The notes beneath the pieces are model-generated. The model had not been told where the DNA came from and searched no databases. It was given only the letters and a program-made list of their open reading frames with translations. From contig NZ_JAFAJM010000024.1 of assembly GCF_019236175.1 (NCBI RefSeq), positions 62,001 to 126,000 on the forward strand: a stretch of 64,000 bases of DNA, read 5' to 3'. Position numbers and translations under genes: made by a program. This document shows positions 52,403-61,566 of this stretch, one piece after another (positions within the stretch are counted from its first letter, which is position 1; each line of letters begins with the position of its first letter). Origin of the DNA: Chryseobacterium sp. GTDB taxonomy: Bacteria; Bacteroidota; Bacteroidia; Flavobacteriales; Weeksellaceae.

Positions 52403-54331
52403 ATGTATAATTCTTTCAGGAAAAAAATATTTGGAGGGGATAATGTTGTCAATCTCTCAGATGTAAGATATCTACCGAGATGGATAATACTAATCATAGA
52501 TATTATAATTCTCGTAATATCCTTATTTCTTTCCACCTATATCATCGAAAAAATCACTAAAGGAGAATTTATTTATCATGATGATAAAAGTATTGTTTTT
52601 GCTTTTATTATTCTTATAAACACCTTCTTTATGTATGTTTTCAAGACATATGCAGGAATTATAAGACACTCTACTTTTATAGATTTATTCAAACTTTTTG
52701 TTTCGTGCTTCTGTACGATGTTTGTTGTAGCTACAATAAATATTTTTTACTTCTGGATTTTCGGAACAAAATTTATATTGACACCTTACCTTGTCCTGTA
52801 TTTTGTCATATCTTTTATGGGATTGTTTCTCTTTAGATTATATGTCAAAGAGTTTTTTCACATTGTAAGAGAATACAGAAGAAGTGCGTTGAAAAAAAGG
52901 ATTTTGGTGCTTGGGATTGATGAACAGTCAATTGCGATTGCAAGAGCGATTCTGGATAATCCCAATCTTCCCTATCAAGTGGTAGGCTTTTTGACGCAGA
53001 GAACAGATTCCAAAAGAGCCTCTCTTCTGGGTAAGCCTATTTATGCGAAAGAAAAAATCGAACACAGTACCAAAGATGATCTTGTTATTGACGGGATTAT
53101 TATAGTAAAAGAAATGATGGCAAAAGATGAAATGAATTCCTGGGTGAATTTGTTTCTGGAAAAAGATTTAAATGTTTTTAAAGCGCCTTCAGTACAAAAG
53201 CTGAGAGATAGTGACCTGGGTGGATCCATCAGAAATCTTCAGATCGAAGATTTACTGAACAGAAAACCTATAAAAATTGAAAATGAAGAGGTTAAAAGCA
53301 GGCATTACGGAAAGAATGTACTGGTAACGGGTGGAGCAGGATCGATAGGCAGTGAGATCGTAAGGCAGGTTGCCCAGTTTACACCGTCTTTAATTGTCGT
53401 GTTGGATCAGGCTGAGACCCCTTTATATGATGTTGAACTTGAGATGAAGGAAAAATTTCCTCACATCAGATTTAAATTTGTACTGGCAGATGTTTCCAAT
53501 ATGCAGCGTATTGAACCCTTGTTTCAGATGTATAATTTTTCCATGGTGTATCATGCTGCTGCGTACAAACATGTACCGCTGGTAGAAGATAACCCTAATG
53601 AAGCCGTTCGTGTGAATGTACTGGGATCAAAGAATATTGCTGTTTTATCGAGTCGCTATAAAGTGAACCGATTTGTGATGATTTCTACTGATAAAGCGGT
53701 TAACCCAACCAATGTAATGGGGGCTTCAAAAAGATCTGCAGAACTTTTTGTACAGTCACTCCAGCATACAGCAGGAAATACCACCAAGTTTATCACAACC
53801 CGATTCGGAAATGTTTTAGGTTCTAATGGTTCGGTAATTCCTCACTTTAAAAAACAGATTGAAGCAGGTGGGCCTGTTACGATTACCCATCCGGATATCG
53901 TAAGGTATTTCATGACCATTCCTGAAGCCTGTGAGCTGGTTCTTCAGGCCGGGACAATGGGACATGGAGGAGAGATCTTTGTTTTTGACATGGGAGAACC
54001 GGTGAAGATTCTCGATCTGGCGAACAGAATGATTAAATTATCGGGCTTTGAACCCAATATAGATATTAAGATTATTTATACGGGGCTCAGACCAGGTGAA
54101 AAACTATACGAAGAATTATTAAGTGATAATGCCAAAACTCTTCCGACTCATCATGATAAAATTATGATTTCTAAGGATCCTGTGATGTCATTTTCGGAAA
54201 TTGAGTATCTTGTTAATCTGATTACAGAAGCATCAGAAATGAAGGAAAAAGTAGAGGTAGTTAAGATTTTGAAATCAATCGTACCCGAATTTAGAAGTAA
54301 TAATTCTATCTACGAGGTTTTGGATAAATAG
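52403..54331 (+). CDS. Membrane-bound nucleotide-sugar 4,6-dehydratase (PglF/WbpM/CapD type)
   Basis: 642 aa. Four membrane helices in the first ~150 residues, a CoA-binding-like/Rossmann middle (LVLGIDEQSIAIARAIL), then an SDR domain: NAD loop GGAGSIGSEIVRQ (~313-325), STDKAVNPTNVMGASKRSAE with Met in place of the usual active-site Tyr and Lys four residues on. That Ser-Met-Lys triad defines the large dehydratases that turn UDP-GlcNAc into UDP-4-keto-6-deoxy sugar. First gene of the polysaccharide operon. Confidence 0.93.
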   Translation: MYNSFRKKIFGGDNVVNLSDVRYLPRWIILIIDIIILVISLFLSTYIIEKITKGEFIYHDDKSIVFAFIILINTFFMYVFKTYAGIIRHSTFIDLFKLFVSCFCTMFVVATINIFYFWIFGTKFILTPYLVLYFVISFMGLFLFRLYVKEFFHIVREYRRSALKKRILVLGIDEQSIAIARAILDNPNLPYQVVGFLTQRTDSKRASLLGKPIYAKEKIEHSTKDDLVIDGIIIVKEMMAKDEMNSWVNLFLEKDLNVFKAPSVQKLRDSDLGGSIRNLQIEDLLNRKPIKIENEEVKSRHYGKNVLVTGGAGSIGSEIVRQVAQFTPSLIVVLDQAETPLYDVELEMKEKFPHIRFKFVLADVSNMQRIEPLFQMYNFSMVYHAAAYKHVPLVEDNPNEAVRVNVLGSKNIAVLSSRYKVNRFVMISTDKAVNPTNVMGASKRSAELFVQSLQHTAGNTTKFITTRFGNVLGSNGSVIPHFKKQIEAGGPVTITHPDIVRYFMTIPEACELVLQAGTMGHGGEIFVFDMGEPVKILDLANRMIKLSGFEPNIDIKIIYTGLRPGEKLYEELLSDNAKTLPTHHDKIMISKDPVMSFSEIEYLVNLITEASEMKEKVEVVKILKSIVPEFRSNNSIYEVLDK

Positions 54332-54379
54332 GAGAAGCGGAAAGAAATATAAATGTATATATTTGTACAATTTTAAAAT

Positions 54380-55201
54380 ATGAAAAGTAAAATATTAGGG
54401 ATATTTTTTGTATTCTTATTAGTATCATGTAAGGTCAAGGACAATGTTCAGAATGATCTCAATTATATGCAGAATATAGAAAATATTGCAATAGAATCTT
54501 CTGCAAAAAATTCTAGTTCTACCATACAGGCAGGAGATCAGCTGGTGATCTTGATTACAGCAAAAGATATGGATGTAGTAAAACCATTCAATCAGAATTA
54601 TTCTTCTTCGGAAATCATCCAGACCAATAATTTTGCTGGCGGAAATACTCCTAATCAGGGGATGACTACTATTTCAGGTCCTACATACATCGTTGACAGT
54701 GATGGGAACATTGATTTCCCGATCATTGGCAAAATGAATACCAAGGATAAGTCTCTTGTAGAATTTAAAGATGAAATAAGGGAAAAAATTACCCAGTATG
54801 TTATCAACCCAACGGTAAATGTCCGTCTTGCTAATTTTAAAGTGACCATCTTAGGTGAAGTTAACCGACAGGGAGACTATACCATTGCTAACGGACAGGC
54901 CACTGTACTGAATGCATTAGGGCTTGCCGGAGATTTGACGATCTATGGAAAACGTACTGATATATTGGTAATCCGAACTGAAAATGGAAATGTTATACAT
55001 GGAAAAATTAATCTACAGGATGCTAATCTTATTAACTCTCCATTTTTTAACTTAAAACAGGGCGATGCTATTATAGTCCAATCCAATAAAGTCCGGGAAA
55101 TAACAGCAAGGCAGAATCCTAATACAGGACTTTATCTGACTGCTATTTCTATCGGAGTTACTGCCATTGCTGTAGTTATAAGTTTATTTAATAAGAAATA
55201 A
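54380..55201 (+). CDS. Polysaccharide export lipoprotein, Wza-like (OPX)
   Basis: 273 aa. Lipobox LLVSC with Cys17, then a polysaccharide export (Poly_export) domain (QAGDQLVILITAKDMDVV, DSDGNIDFPIIGKMNT) and a SLBB domain (VTILGEVNRQGDYTIANGQA). A hydrophobic stretch at the C-terminus (~248-268, ISIGVTAIAVVISLF) is typical of Bacteroidota OPX proteins. It forms the outer-membrane exit channel with the Wzc-like protein downstream, eight bases away. Confidence 0.93.
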   Translation: MKSKILGIFFVFLLVSCKVKDNVQNDLNYMQNIENIAIESSAKNSSSTIQAGDQLVILITAKDMDVVKPFNQNYSSSEIIQTNNFAGGNTPNQGMTTISGPTYIVDSDGNIDFPIIGKMNTKDKSLVEFKDEIREKITQYVINPTVNVRLANFKVTILGEVNRQGDYTIANGQATVLNALGLAGDLTIYGKRTDILVIRTENGNVIHGKINLQDANLINSPFFNLKQGDAIIVQSNKVREITARQNPNTGLYLTAISIGVTAIAVVISLFNKK

Positions 55202-55208
55202 AAAATTA

Positions 55209-57587
55209 ATGGATAGCCAAAAACCTTCACAAATTTTTGAAGTAAAAAAAAACGATAATATTAATGAAATATTGAAGCCCTATCTTCAAAAATGGAAGTG
55301 GTTTATTATTTCAGCTTTTTTATGTGCAGCAATCACTTATTTTGTTCTAAAATTCAGTGTTCCTGTATATAATATTCAATCTACTGTTTTGATTAAGGAT
55401 TCTAAAAATTCATCTTCCTCTGATAGTGATGTTTTGAAGGATCTTTCCGGATTCGGAGGAATGAAAACGAACAGTGTTGAAAATGAGATCCAGATATTTA
55501 GGTCGAAAAAAATGATGCGTAATGTTGTTGTAGAGCAGAATCTTCAAACAAATATTTACGGAAAAGGTAAGTTTCAAACCATTGAACTGTATAAATCGAC
55601 TTCACCTATTGAGGTGAAAGTGATCAGTGAAAAACCAGATGCGAATTTTATAGTAAAATCTTTAAAATTCAGCTCACAGGGAAACAGGTTTGCGCTGTCA
55701 TCCCCTGATCTTAAAAATACGATTACAGGTGAATATGGGAGAACAATAAGTTTACCGTATGCCAATATTATTGTCCTGAAAAATAAAAAATTCAACCCGG
55801 CTTTGGTCAAAGATGTTGATCTTAATAATCTTGATTTGGTGGTTGCTTCCACTGATTTCAGAACAACTCAGCTCCAGTCAATACTCGGAGTGGGATTAGT
55901 GGATAAAGATGTTACTGTAATACAGCTTTCCATGAATTATCCTCAGGTTGAAAAAGCTAAGGATATCTTAAACAGATTGGTGGTGGTATACAATAACGAT
56001 GCTATTGTAGATAAATCCTCCGAATCAAGAAAAACCCTTGAGTTTATTGATGACAGAGTGAAAAAATTGGCTGTTGAACTGGGAGATGTTGAAAACCAGA
56101 AAGAAAGCTTTAAATCCCAAAATCAAATTACAGATCTTGAAACTGAAGCTAAGATAAGTTTGGAAACCTCAGCCACTGCAAGACAGAAGCAATTAGAAAT
56201 AGATGCACAGCTTGAGCTTACGAATGCTCTTTTAAACTATGTAAACAAGCAGGGGCAATATCAGGTACTTCCTTCAAATGTTGGTCTCAACAGTACGGAA
56301 ACAGCATCAAGTATCGATACCTACAATCAGTTGGTATTACAGAGAAAAAGACTTTTAGAATCGGCAACTCCTGAAAACCCTGTAGTAGCAGATATTACCA
56401 GACAGCTGGATCAGATGCGCTATTCTGTGGTACAGAATCTTCAACGAATCAAAGTTAATTCCGAACTTGCTAAAAATGAATATGTAGGCGAGCAGAACAA
56501 AGTTTCAGGAAAGATTTCCAAATTACCTTCCATCGAAAAGATTTTCAGAGGGATTGAAAGACAACAGCAAATTAAAGAAAACCTGTATCTGCTTTTACTG
56601 AAGAAACGGGAGGAAACTGCTATTGCAGAATCTATTATTGCTCCTAAAGCAAGAGTGGTGGATGAAGCTTATGCTTCAACGGCTCCGGTCTCTCCAAAGA
56701 AGCTGATCATATTATTTATCGCTTTAGTGGTTGGAGTGATGATTCCTGTTGTTTTAATTTATATCCGTGAATTATTTAATAATAAAATTAAATCAAGACA
56801 TGATCTTGAAAAACTTTCTTCCACTGCCGTGGTAGGTGAAATACCAAGTCTGGCTAAAGGAGAAAATGATATTGTACAGGTGAATGATATCACTCCTATG
56901 GCTGAAGCCTTTAGAATTCTGATCACCAATATGAATTTTATGCTTGGTAAAAAGGAAAAGGGGAAAGGAAAGATTGTCTATGTGACTTCCACCGTTCAGG
57001 GTGAAGGAAAGACCTTCGTTTCCGTTAATCTTGTGCTTACCCTGGCCAATCCGAACCGAAGAGCTATTATCATTGGAGCCGATATCCGAAATCCTCAGTT
57101 ACAGAGATATAATACTTCAAGAAAAGGCCTTGCCGGGCTTACAGAATATCTGTATTCTGATCAGACCCAGATCAACGATATTATTCACATGACTTCTTTT
57201 AATCCTAGCTGTGACGTGATTTATTCGGGAATGATACCACCGAATCCTACGGAATTACTTACCAACAACAGGTTCGAGGAACTTCTGGAAGAACTGAAGG
57301 GCAGATATGACTATATCATTGTAGATACTGCACCGTTGATGCTGGTTACCGATACATTCCTTATTGCTGATCATGCTGATGTTACCTTGTATGTGACAAG
57401 ATCTAAATTTACCGAAAAGGAATTAATTGGTTTTGCTGATTCCAATATTGAAAACAATAAAATTAAAAACGTTGGTTTTGTACTTAACGATATCAGTAAA
57501 GAGTACTTCGGGTATGGTAATAAGTATGGATACGGATACAGTGCTAAGAAGAAAACATGGCTTGAAAAACTGAGAGATAAATTTTAA
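55209..57587 (+). CDS. Polysaccharide biosynthesis tyrosine autokinase, Wzc-like
   Basis: 792 aa. Wzz-type N-terminal domain with helix (~33-51), a long coiled-coil periplasmic part (~270-480), second helix (~496-518), then the BY-kinase: Walker A TSTVQGEGKTFVSVNL, Walker A' IIGADIRNPQLQR and Walker B YDYIIVDTAPLMLVTD. The C-terminus is Tyr-rich (YFGYGNKYGYGYS), the autophosphorylation tail. It controls chain length and export with the Wza-like protein. No cognate tyrosine phosphatase gene is in the window. Confidence 0.94.
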   Translation: MDSQKPSQIFEVKKNDNINEILKPYLQKWKWFIISAFLCAAITYFVLKFSVPVYNIQSTVLIKDSKNSSSSDSDVLKDLSGFGGMKTNSVENEIQIFRSKKMMRNVVVEQNLQTNIYGKGKFQTIELYKSTSPIEVKVISEKPDANFIVKSLKFSSQGNRFALSSPDLKNTITGEYGRTISLPYANIIVLKNKKFNPALVKDVDLNNLDLVVASTDFRTTQLQSILGVGLVDKDVTVIQLSMNYPQVEKAKDILNRLVVVYNNDAIVDKSSESRKTLEFIDDRVKKLAVELGDVENQKESFKSQNQITDLETEAKISLETSATARQKQLEIDAQLELTNALLNYVNKQGQYQVLPSNVGLNSTETASSIDTYNQLVLQRKRLLESATPENPVVADITRQLDQMRYSVVQNLQRIKVNSELAKNEYVGEQNKVSGKISKLPSIEKIFRGIERQQQIKENLYLLLLKKREETAIAESIIAPKARVVDEAYASTAPVSPKKLIILFIALVVGVMIPVVLIYIRELFNNKIKSRHDLEKLSSTAVVGEIPSLAKGENDIVQVNDITPMAEAFRILITNMNFMLGKKEKGKGKIVYVTSTVQGEGKTFVSVNLVLTLANPNRRAIIIGADIRNPQLQRYNTSRKGLAGLTEYLYSDQTQINDIIHMTSFNPSCDVIYSGMIPPNPTELLTNNRFEELLEELKGRYDYIIVDTAPLMLVTDTFLIADHADVTLYVTRSKFTEKELIGFADSNIENNKIKNVGFVLNDISKEYFGYGNKYGYGYSAKKKTWLEKLRDKF

Positions 57588-57598
57588 GAAAACAAAGA

Positions 57599-58594
57599 AT
57601 GACATCAAATTATAAAGAGATTGTAGGAAAGAAAGTACTGGTAACAGGAGGAGCCGGATTTATAGGATCAAATCTGATTGAGAAATTATTAAGTCTTAAA
57701 GTAAAGATCACGTGTCTTGATAATTTCGCAACAGGAAAAAGAGAAAATATTGCTCCTTTTTTGGATCACCCGGATTTCACATTGATAGAAGGCGATATCC
57801 GTCATCTTGAAGACTGCAGAAAAGCCTGCGAAAATCAGGAGTATGTACTTCATCAGGCTGCTTTGGGTTCTGTACCAAGATCTATTAACGATCCGATTAC
57901 CAGTAACGATGTAAATGTGGGCGGATTCCTCAATATGCTGATGGCAGCTAAAGACGCCGGAGTTAAAAGATTGGTGTATGCAGCATCGTCTTCCACCTAT
58001 GGGGATTCAGAAGCGCTTCCTAAAGTGGAGGATAATATCGGAAAGCCGCTTTCTCCCTATGCCGTTACAAAATATGTAAACGAGCTCTATGCTGATGTAT
58101 TCAAGAAAACCTATGATTTTGATACCATCGGATTAAGATATTTCAATGTATTCGGGAGAAGACAGGATCCTAACGGTCCTTATGCAGCAGTGATTCCTAA
58201 ATTCGTACAGCTTTTGATCAAACATGAAGCGCCCGTTATCAACGGTGGCGGAGAATATTCAAGAGACTTTACGTATATTGATAATGTAGTGCAGATGAAT
58301 CTCCTGGCCATGACGGGGGAAAATGAAAATGCAGTCAATCAGGTATACAATGTTGCGTGTGGAGACAGAACCACTCTTAATGATTTATTGGAATTCCTTA
58401 AAGAATATCTGTCAGATTTTGACGGAGAAATCAATAAGGTAGAAGCTATTTATGGACCTTATAGAAAAGGGGATGTTCCTCATTCTTTGGCGTCAATAGA
58501 AAAAGCAGAAAAATTACTAAACTATAAACCAACACATTCAGTGAAAGAAGGGCTTAAAGAAGCTGTGACATGGTATTGGGAAAATTTAAAATAA
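57599..58594 (+). CDS. NAD-dependent sugar epimerase, WbpP/TviC-like (UDP-GlcNAc 4-epimerase)
   Basis: 331 aa. Cofactor loop GGAGFIGSNLIEKLL (~18-32), the SSSTYGD catalytic Ser/Thr region and YAVTKYVNE (Tyr-x-x-x-Lys) are standard. HQAALGSVPRSINDP is the mark of the WbpP/TviC branch that interconverts UDP-GlcNAc and UDP-GalNAc (or their uronates). The dehydrogenase that follows one base later makes this pairing convincing. Substrate by analogy. Confidence 0.9.
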   Translation: MTSNYKEIVGKKVLVTGGAGFIGSNLIEKLLSLKVKITCLDNFATGKRENIAPFLDHPDFTLIEGDIRHLEDCRKACENQEYVLHQAALGSVPRSINDPITSNDVNVGGFLNMLMAAKDAGVKRLVYAASSSTYGDSEALPKVEDNIGKPLSPYAVTKYVNELYADVFKKTYDFDTIGLRYFNVFGRRQDPNGPYAAVIPKFVQLLIKHEAPVINGGGEYSRDFTYIDNVVQMNLLAMTGENENAVNQVYNVACGDRTTLNDLLEFLKEYLSDFDGEINKVEAIYGPYRKGDVPHSLASIEKAEKLLNYKPTHSVKEGLKEAVTWYWENLK

Positions 58595-58595
58595 C

Positions 58596-59879
58596 ATGAT
58601 GAATTACAAAATTTCAATTATTGGCTTAGGATATGTGGGGTTACCTTTAGCAAGGCTTTTTGCAACTAAATATCCGGTTGTGGGCTTTGATATTAATGAT
58701 CAGAGAATTGAAGAATTAAGAGCCGGAAAAGATAGTACACTGGAAGTTGATGACGATATTCTGCAGTCGGTACTTATTAAGAATAATCCTGCCCGTGAAG
58801 AAAAAGGATTATACTGTTCGTCTGATCTCAATGACATTAAGGATTCCAATGTGTATGTGATCACTGTTCCTACACCGGTAGACAAAAATAATCGCCCTGA
58901 CCTTACCCCTTTGATTAAAGCCAGTGAAACGGTAGGGAAAGTGATCAAAAAAGGAGATATTGTGATTTATGAGTCTACCGTATATCCTGGTGCTACAGAA
59001 GAAGATTGTATTCCGGTTGTAGAAAGAGTTTCAGGACTTGGGTACAATGTTGATTTTTACGGCGGATATTCACCGGAAAGAATTAATCCGGGTGATAAAG
59101 AACATACTGTTGAAAAAATTTTAAAAGTAACCTCGGGATCCACTCCTGAAATCGGGAAAATTGTGGATCAGCTTTATAATTCAATTATTATTGCCGGAAC
59201 CCACCTTGCCCCAACCATAAAAGTGGCAGAAGCAGCTAAAGTAATTGAAAACTCTCAGAGAGATATCAATATAGCCTTTGTCAATGAGCTGGCGAAGATC
59301 TTTAACCTGATGGGAATTAATACCCATGATGTTTTGGAAGCTGCGGGAACGAAATGGAACTTTTTACCTTTCAAACCAGGACTGGTAGGAGGTCACTGTA
59401 TTGGTGTGGATCCTTATTACCTGGCACAGAAAGCTCAGGAATACGGCTATCATCCAGAAATTATTTTAGCCGGCAGAAGGCTGAATGATTCGATGGGGAG
59501 ATATGTAGCTGAACAGGTTGTAAAAACTATGATCAAAAATAATGTCAATGTGAATACAGCTAATATTCTGATGTTGGGATTCACCTTCAAAGAAAATTGT
59601 CCGGATGTCAGAAATACCAAAATTATCGATGTCGTGAAAGCGCTGGAAGATTTTGGAACAAAAGTTGAAATTTATGATCCTTGGGCAAATGTTGATGAAG
59701 TGAAACACGAATATAATATTAGTTGTACAAATACGTTGCCTCAAAAGAAGTACCATGCGATCATTCTCGGTGTAGCCCATAAAGAGTTTTTAGAGATCAG
59801 TATTGATGATCTTAAAGCTGAAAATGCCATAGTATATGATGTAAAAGGTATTTTAAAAGAATCAGATCAAAAATTATAA
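58596..59879 (+). CDS. UDP-sugar 6-dehydrogenase, WbpO/TviB-like
   Basis: 427 aa. NAD loop IIGLGYVGLPLARLF (~8-22), the catalytic cysteine in GLVGGHCIGVDPYYL (~260-274) and the C-terminal domain with MLGFTFKENCPDVRNTK. This is a UDP-GlcNAc/GalNAc dehydrogenase (WbpO/TviB type), two NAD-dependent oxidations of C6 to a uronic acid. It starts with ATGATG; the first is taken. With the epimerase it would supply UDP-GalNAcA (or GlcNAcA). Confidence 0.92.
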   Translation: MMNYKISIIGLGYVGLPLARLFATKYPVVGFDINDQRIEELRAGKDSTLEVDDDILQSVLIKNNPAREEKGLYCSSDLNDIKDSNVYVITVPTPVDKNNRPDLTPLIKASETVGKVIKKGDIVIYESTVYPGATEEDCIPVVERVSGLGYNVDFYGGYSPERINPGDKEHTVEKILKVTSGSTPEIGKIVDQLYNSIIIAGTHLAPTIKVAEAAKVIENSQRDINIAFVNELAKIFNLMGINTHDVLEAAGTKWNFLPFKPGLVGGHCIGVDPYYLAQKAQEYGYHPEIILAGRRLNDSMGRYVAEQVVKTMIKNNVNVNTANILMLGFTFKENCPDVRNTKIIDVVKALEDFGTKVEIYDPWANVDEVKHEYNISCTNTLPQKKYHAIILGVAHKEFLEISIDDLKAENAIVYDVKGILKESDQKL

Positions 59880-59886
59880 TTGGCTT

Positions 59887-60288
59887 ATGACTCCTAAAAT
59901 AATAGAACTCCCGAAGATATTTGACAAAAGAGGAAATCTTTCCTTTTTTGAACATCCAAATCAGCTTCCTTTTGAAATAGCCAGAACTTACTGGATCTAT
60001 GATGTTCCTGGGGGAGAAGTGAGGGGAAGCCACGCTTTTAAAGAACAGCAGGAGTTTATTATCGCATTATCCGGCAGTTTTGATGTTGTGATTCATGACG
60101 GTAAGGAAGAAAAAGTATTTTCACTGAACAGATCATATTACGGATTATACATTCCTAAGATGTACTGGAGAAGACTGGAAAACTTTTCTACCAATTCATT
60201 GGCACTTATTGTTTCTGATAAGCCATATAATGAAAACGACTATATAAGAGATTTTGAAGAATTTAAAAAACAGACTGATGAACAATAA
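59887..60288 (+). CDS. FdtA/QdtA-type sugar ketoisomerase-like cupin, first copy, active-site variant
   Basis: 133 aa, a WxcM-like cupin. The family motif is present as PFEIARTYWIYDVPGGEVRG followed by SHAFKEQQEFIIALSG. The first active-site histidine (H49) remains, but the second (position 51, HAH in FdtA) is Phe. In the known dTDP-4-keto-6-deoxyglucose 3,4-ketoisomerases both are close to the substrate and important, so this copy may be inactive, altered, or a partner of the second copy. Seven bases after the dehydrogenase gene; overlaps the next gene by 11 bases. Confidence 0.85.
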   Translation: MTPKIIELPKIFDKRGNLSFFEHPNQLPFEIARTYWIYDVPGGEVRGSHAFKEQQEFIIALSGSFDVVIHDGKEEKVFSLNRSYYGLYIPKMYWRRLENFSTNSLALIVSDKPYNENDYIRDFEEFKKQTDEQ

Positions 60289-60697
60289 GATTTCTGTATT
60301 TGACTGTAGTGTTATTGATCTGGGAAAAGTGGGTTTTGATGAGGGAAACCTTACGGTGGTGGAAAATTCAGTCTTCCCTTTTGAAGTTAAGAGGGTGTTC
60401 TATCTGTATGATATTGCGGGTGGAGAAAGCCGTGGCGCCCATTCTCATAAAGAATGCCATCAGTTTCTGATTGCTGCAGGGGGAAGCTTTGAAGTATCGC
60501 TGGATGATGGAAAGTTCAAAAGACAGGTTTTTCTGAACCGTCCGGATATAGGATTGCATATTCCTCCTGGAATATGGGCTTCTGAGATCAATTTCTCTTC
60601 AGGTGCCATTTGCCTGGTCTTAGCCTCTCATCACTATAATGAAAAAGATTATGTGAGAGATTACGAAGAATTTAAAAAGATCGTCAGTCAAAAATAA
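60278..60697 (+). CDS. FdtA/QdtA-type dTDP-4-keto-6-deoxyhexose 3,4-ketoisomerase, second copy
   Basis: 139 aa from the ATG at 60278, an in-frame ATG at 60254 being buried deeper in the previous gene. The motif VKRVFYLYDIAGGESRGAHS continues with HKECHQFLIAAGGSFEVSLD and keeps both active-site histidines (H55 and H57). It would move the keto group from C4 to C3 of dTDP-4-keto-6-deoxyglucose, the step before transamination. Whether the product has the galacto or gluco form (Fuc3N or Qui3N) is not set by what I can see. Confidence 0.88.
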   Translation: MNNKISVFDCSVIDLGKVGFDEGNLTVVENSVFPFEVKRVFYLYDIAGGESRGAHSHKECHQFLIAAGGSFEVSLDDGKFKRQVFLNRPDIGLHIPPGIWASEINFSSGAICLVLASHHYNEKDYVRDYEEFKKIVSQK

Positions 60698-60783
60698 ATG
60701 GACTTCCCGGATACATTCTGCAGGCCCGAAAGAAGATCATAGAATTTCTATGCTATAAGTTATAATTTGTAAACACATGAGAT

Positions 60784-61311
60784 ATGGTAATTGACTATAA
60801 GGGAATTAAACTTAGATTGGTAAATGAAGAAGATGCTTCATTTATTATTGTTTTAAGGAATGATGAGAAAAAATCAAAATTTATTTCAAAGACATCTACT
60901 GATATAGAGGCTCAGAAAAAATGGATTTCTGATTATAAAACCCGTGAAAAAGCAGGACAGGAATATTATTTTATCGCTACGGATGATAATGGTGAGGATT
61001 TTGCAACCTACAGACTTTATAAAATTGATTCAGGGCAGCCTGAAATTGGAAGTTGGGTGACCAAACCGGGATATTCGAATGTGAAAAATTCAATAAAAGT
61101 AGATGTTGCCGTTAAGAATTATGTGTTGAATGAAATGAATTTCGAAACCGCACAGTTTGAAGTCCGCAAACAGAATTTTTCAGTCAATAATTATCATAAA
61201 CTTTTTCAGCCCGAATTGATAAGAAGTGATGATGATAATCATTACTATCTATTGAAGAAAGAAATATTTAACAATATTCTTCCAGGTATACTTAAAAAAT
61301 TTAAAATATAA
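60784..61311 (+). CDS. GNAT family N-acyltransferase, probable amino-sugar acylating enzyme
   Basis: 175 aa. KGIKLRLVNEEDASFIIVLR is the RimJ/RimL-type GNAT opening, with a central sheet and the closing helix near VKNYVLNEMNFETAQFEVRK. It lies in a run of sugar genes, between the ketoisomerase and an acyl carrier protein gene, so it probably acylates the amine made by the aminotransferase at 62543, with either acyl-CoA or acyl-ACP. It is not the hexapeptide type usual for Fuc3N (FdtC/QdtC). Confidence 0.75.
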   Translation: MVIDYKGIKLRLVNEEDASFIIVLRNDEKKSKFISKTSTDIEAQKKWISDYKTREKAGQEYYFIATDDNGEDFATYRLYKIDSGQPEIGSWVTKPGYSNVKNSIKVDVAVKNYVLNEMNFETAQFEVRKQNFSVNNYHKLFQPELIRSDDDNHYYLLKKEIFNNILPGILKKFKI

Positions 61312-61333
61312 TCACTAAACAAAAAATAAGCAT

Positions 61334-61564
61334 ATGTCAGTAAATGAATTTATCGAAAAATTTCAGTCGCAGTTAGAAAATCCAAATGTAGAGATAACTC
61401 CAGAAACAGAATACAGCAACGAAAGCTATTGGGACTCACTTACTGCTATGGTGGTAAAAGTAATGATTGAAGATGAATATGGGGTGGACATAGAGCCGGA
61501 ACAGATTACATCTCTTAAAAACATAAATAGTCTTTATTCTTACGTTATTGAGAAAAAACAATAA
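61334..61564 (+). CDS. Acyl carrier protein
   Basis: 76 aa. DSL motif with the phosphopantetheine Ser35 in SYWDSLTAMVVKVMIEDEYG, then helix III. The helix II region is similar to dedicated (not fatty-acid) ACPs. It lies 22 bases after the GNAT gene and two bases before the KASIII-like gene, so the three work together. A carrier for an unusual acyl group of the polysaccharide is the best reading. Confidence 0.88.
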   Translation: MSVNEFIEKFQSQLENPNVEITPETEYSNESYWDSLTAMVVKVMIEDEYGVDIEPEQITSLKNINSLYSYVIEKKQ

Positions 61565-61566
61565 TA

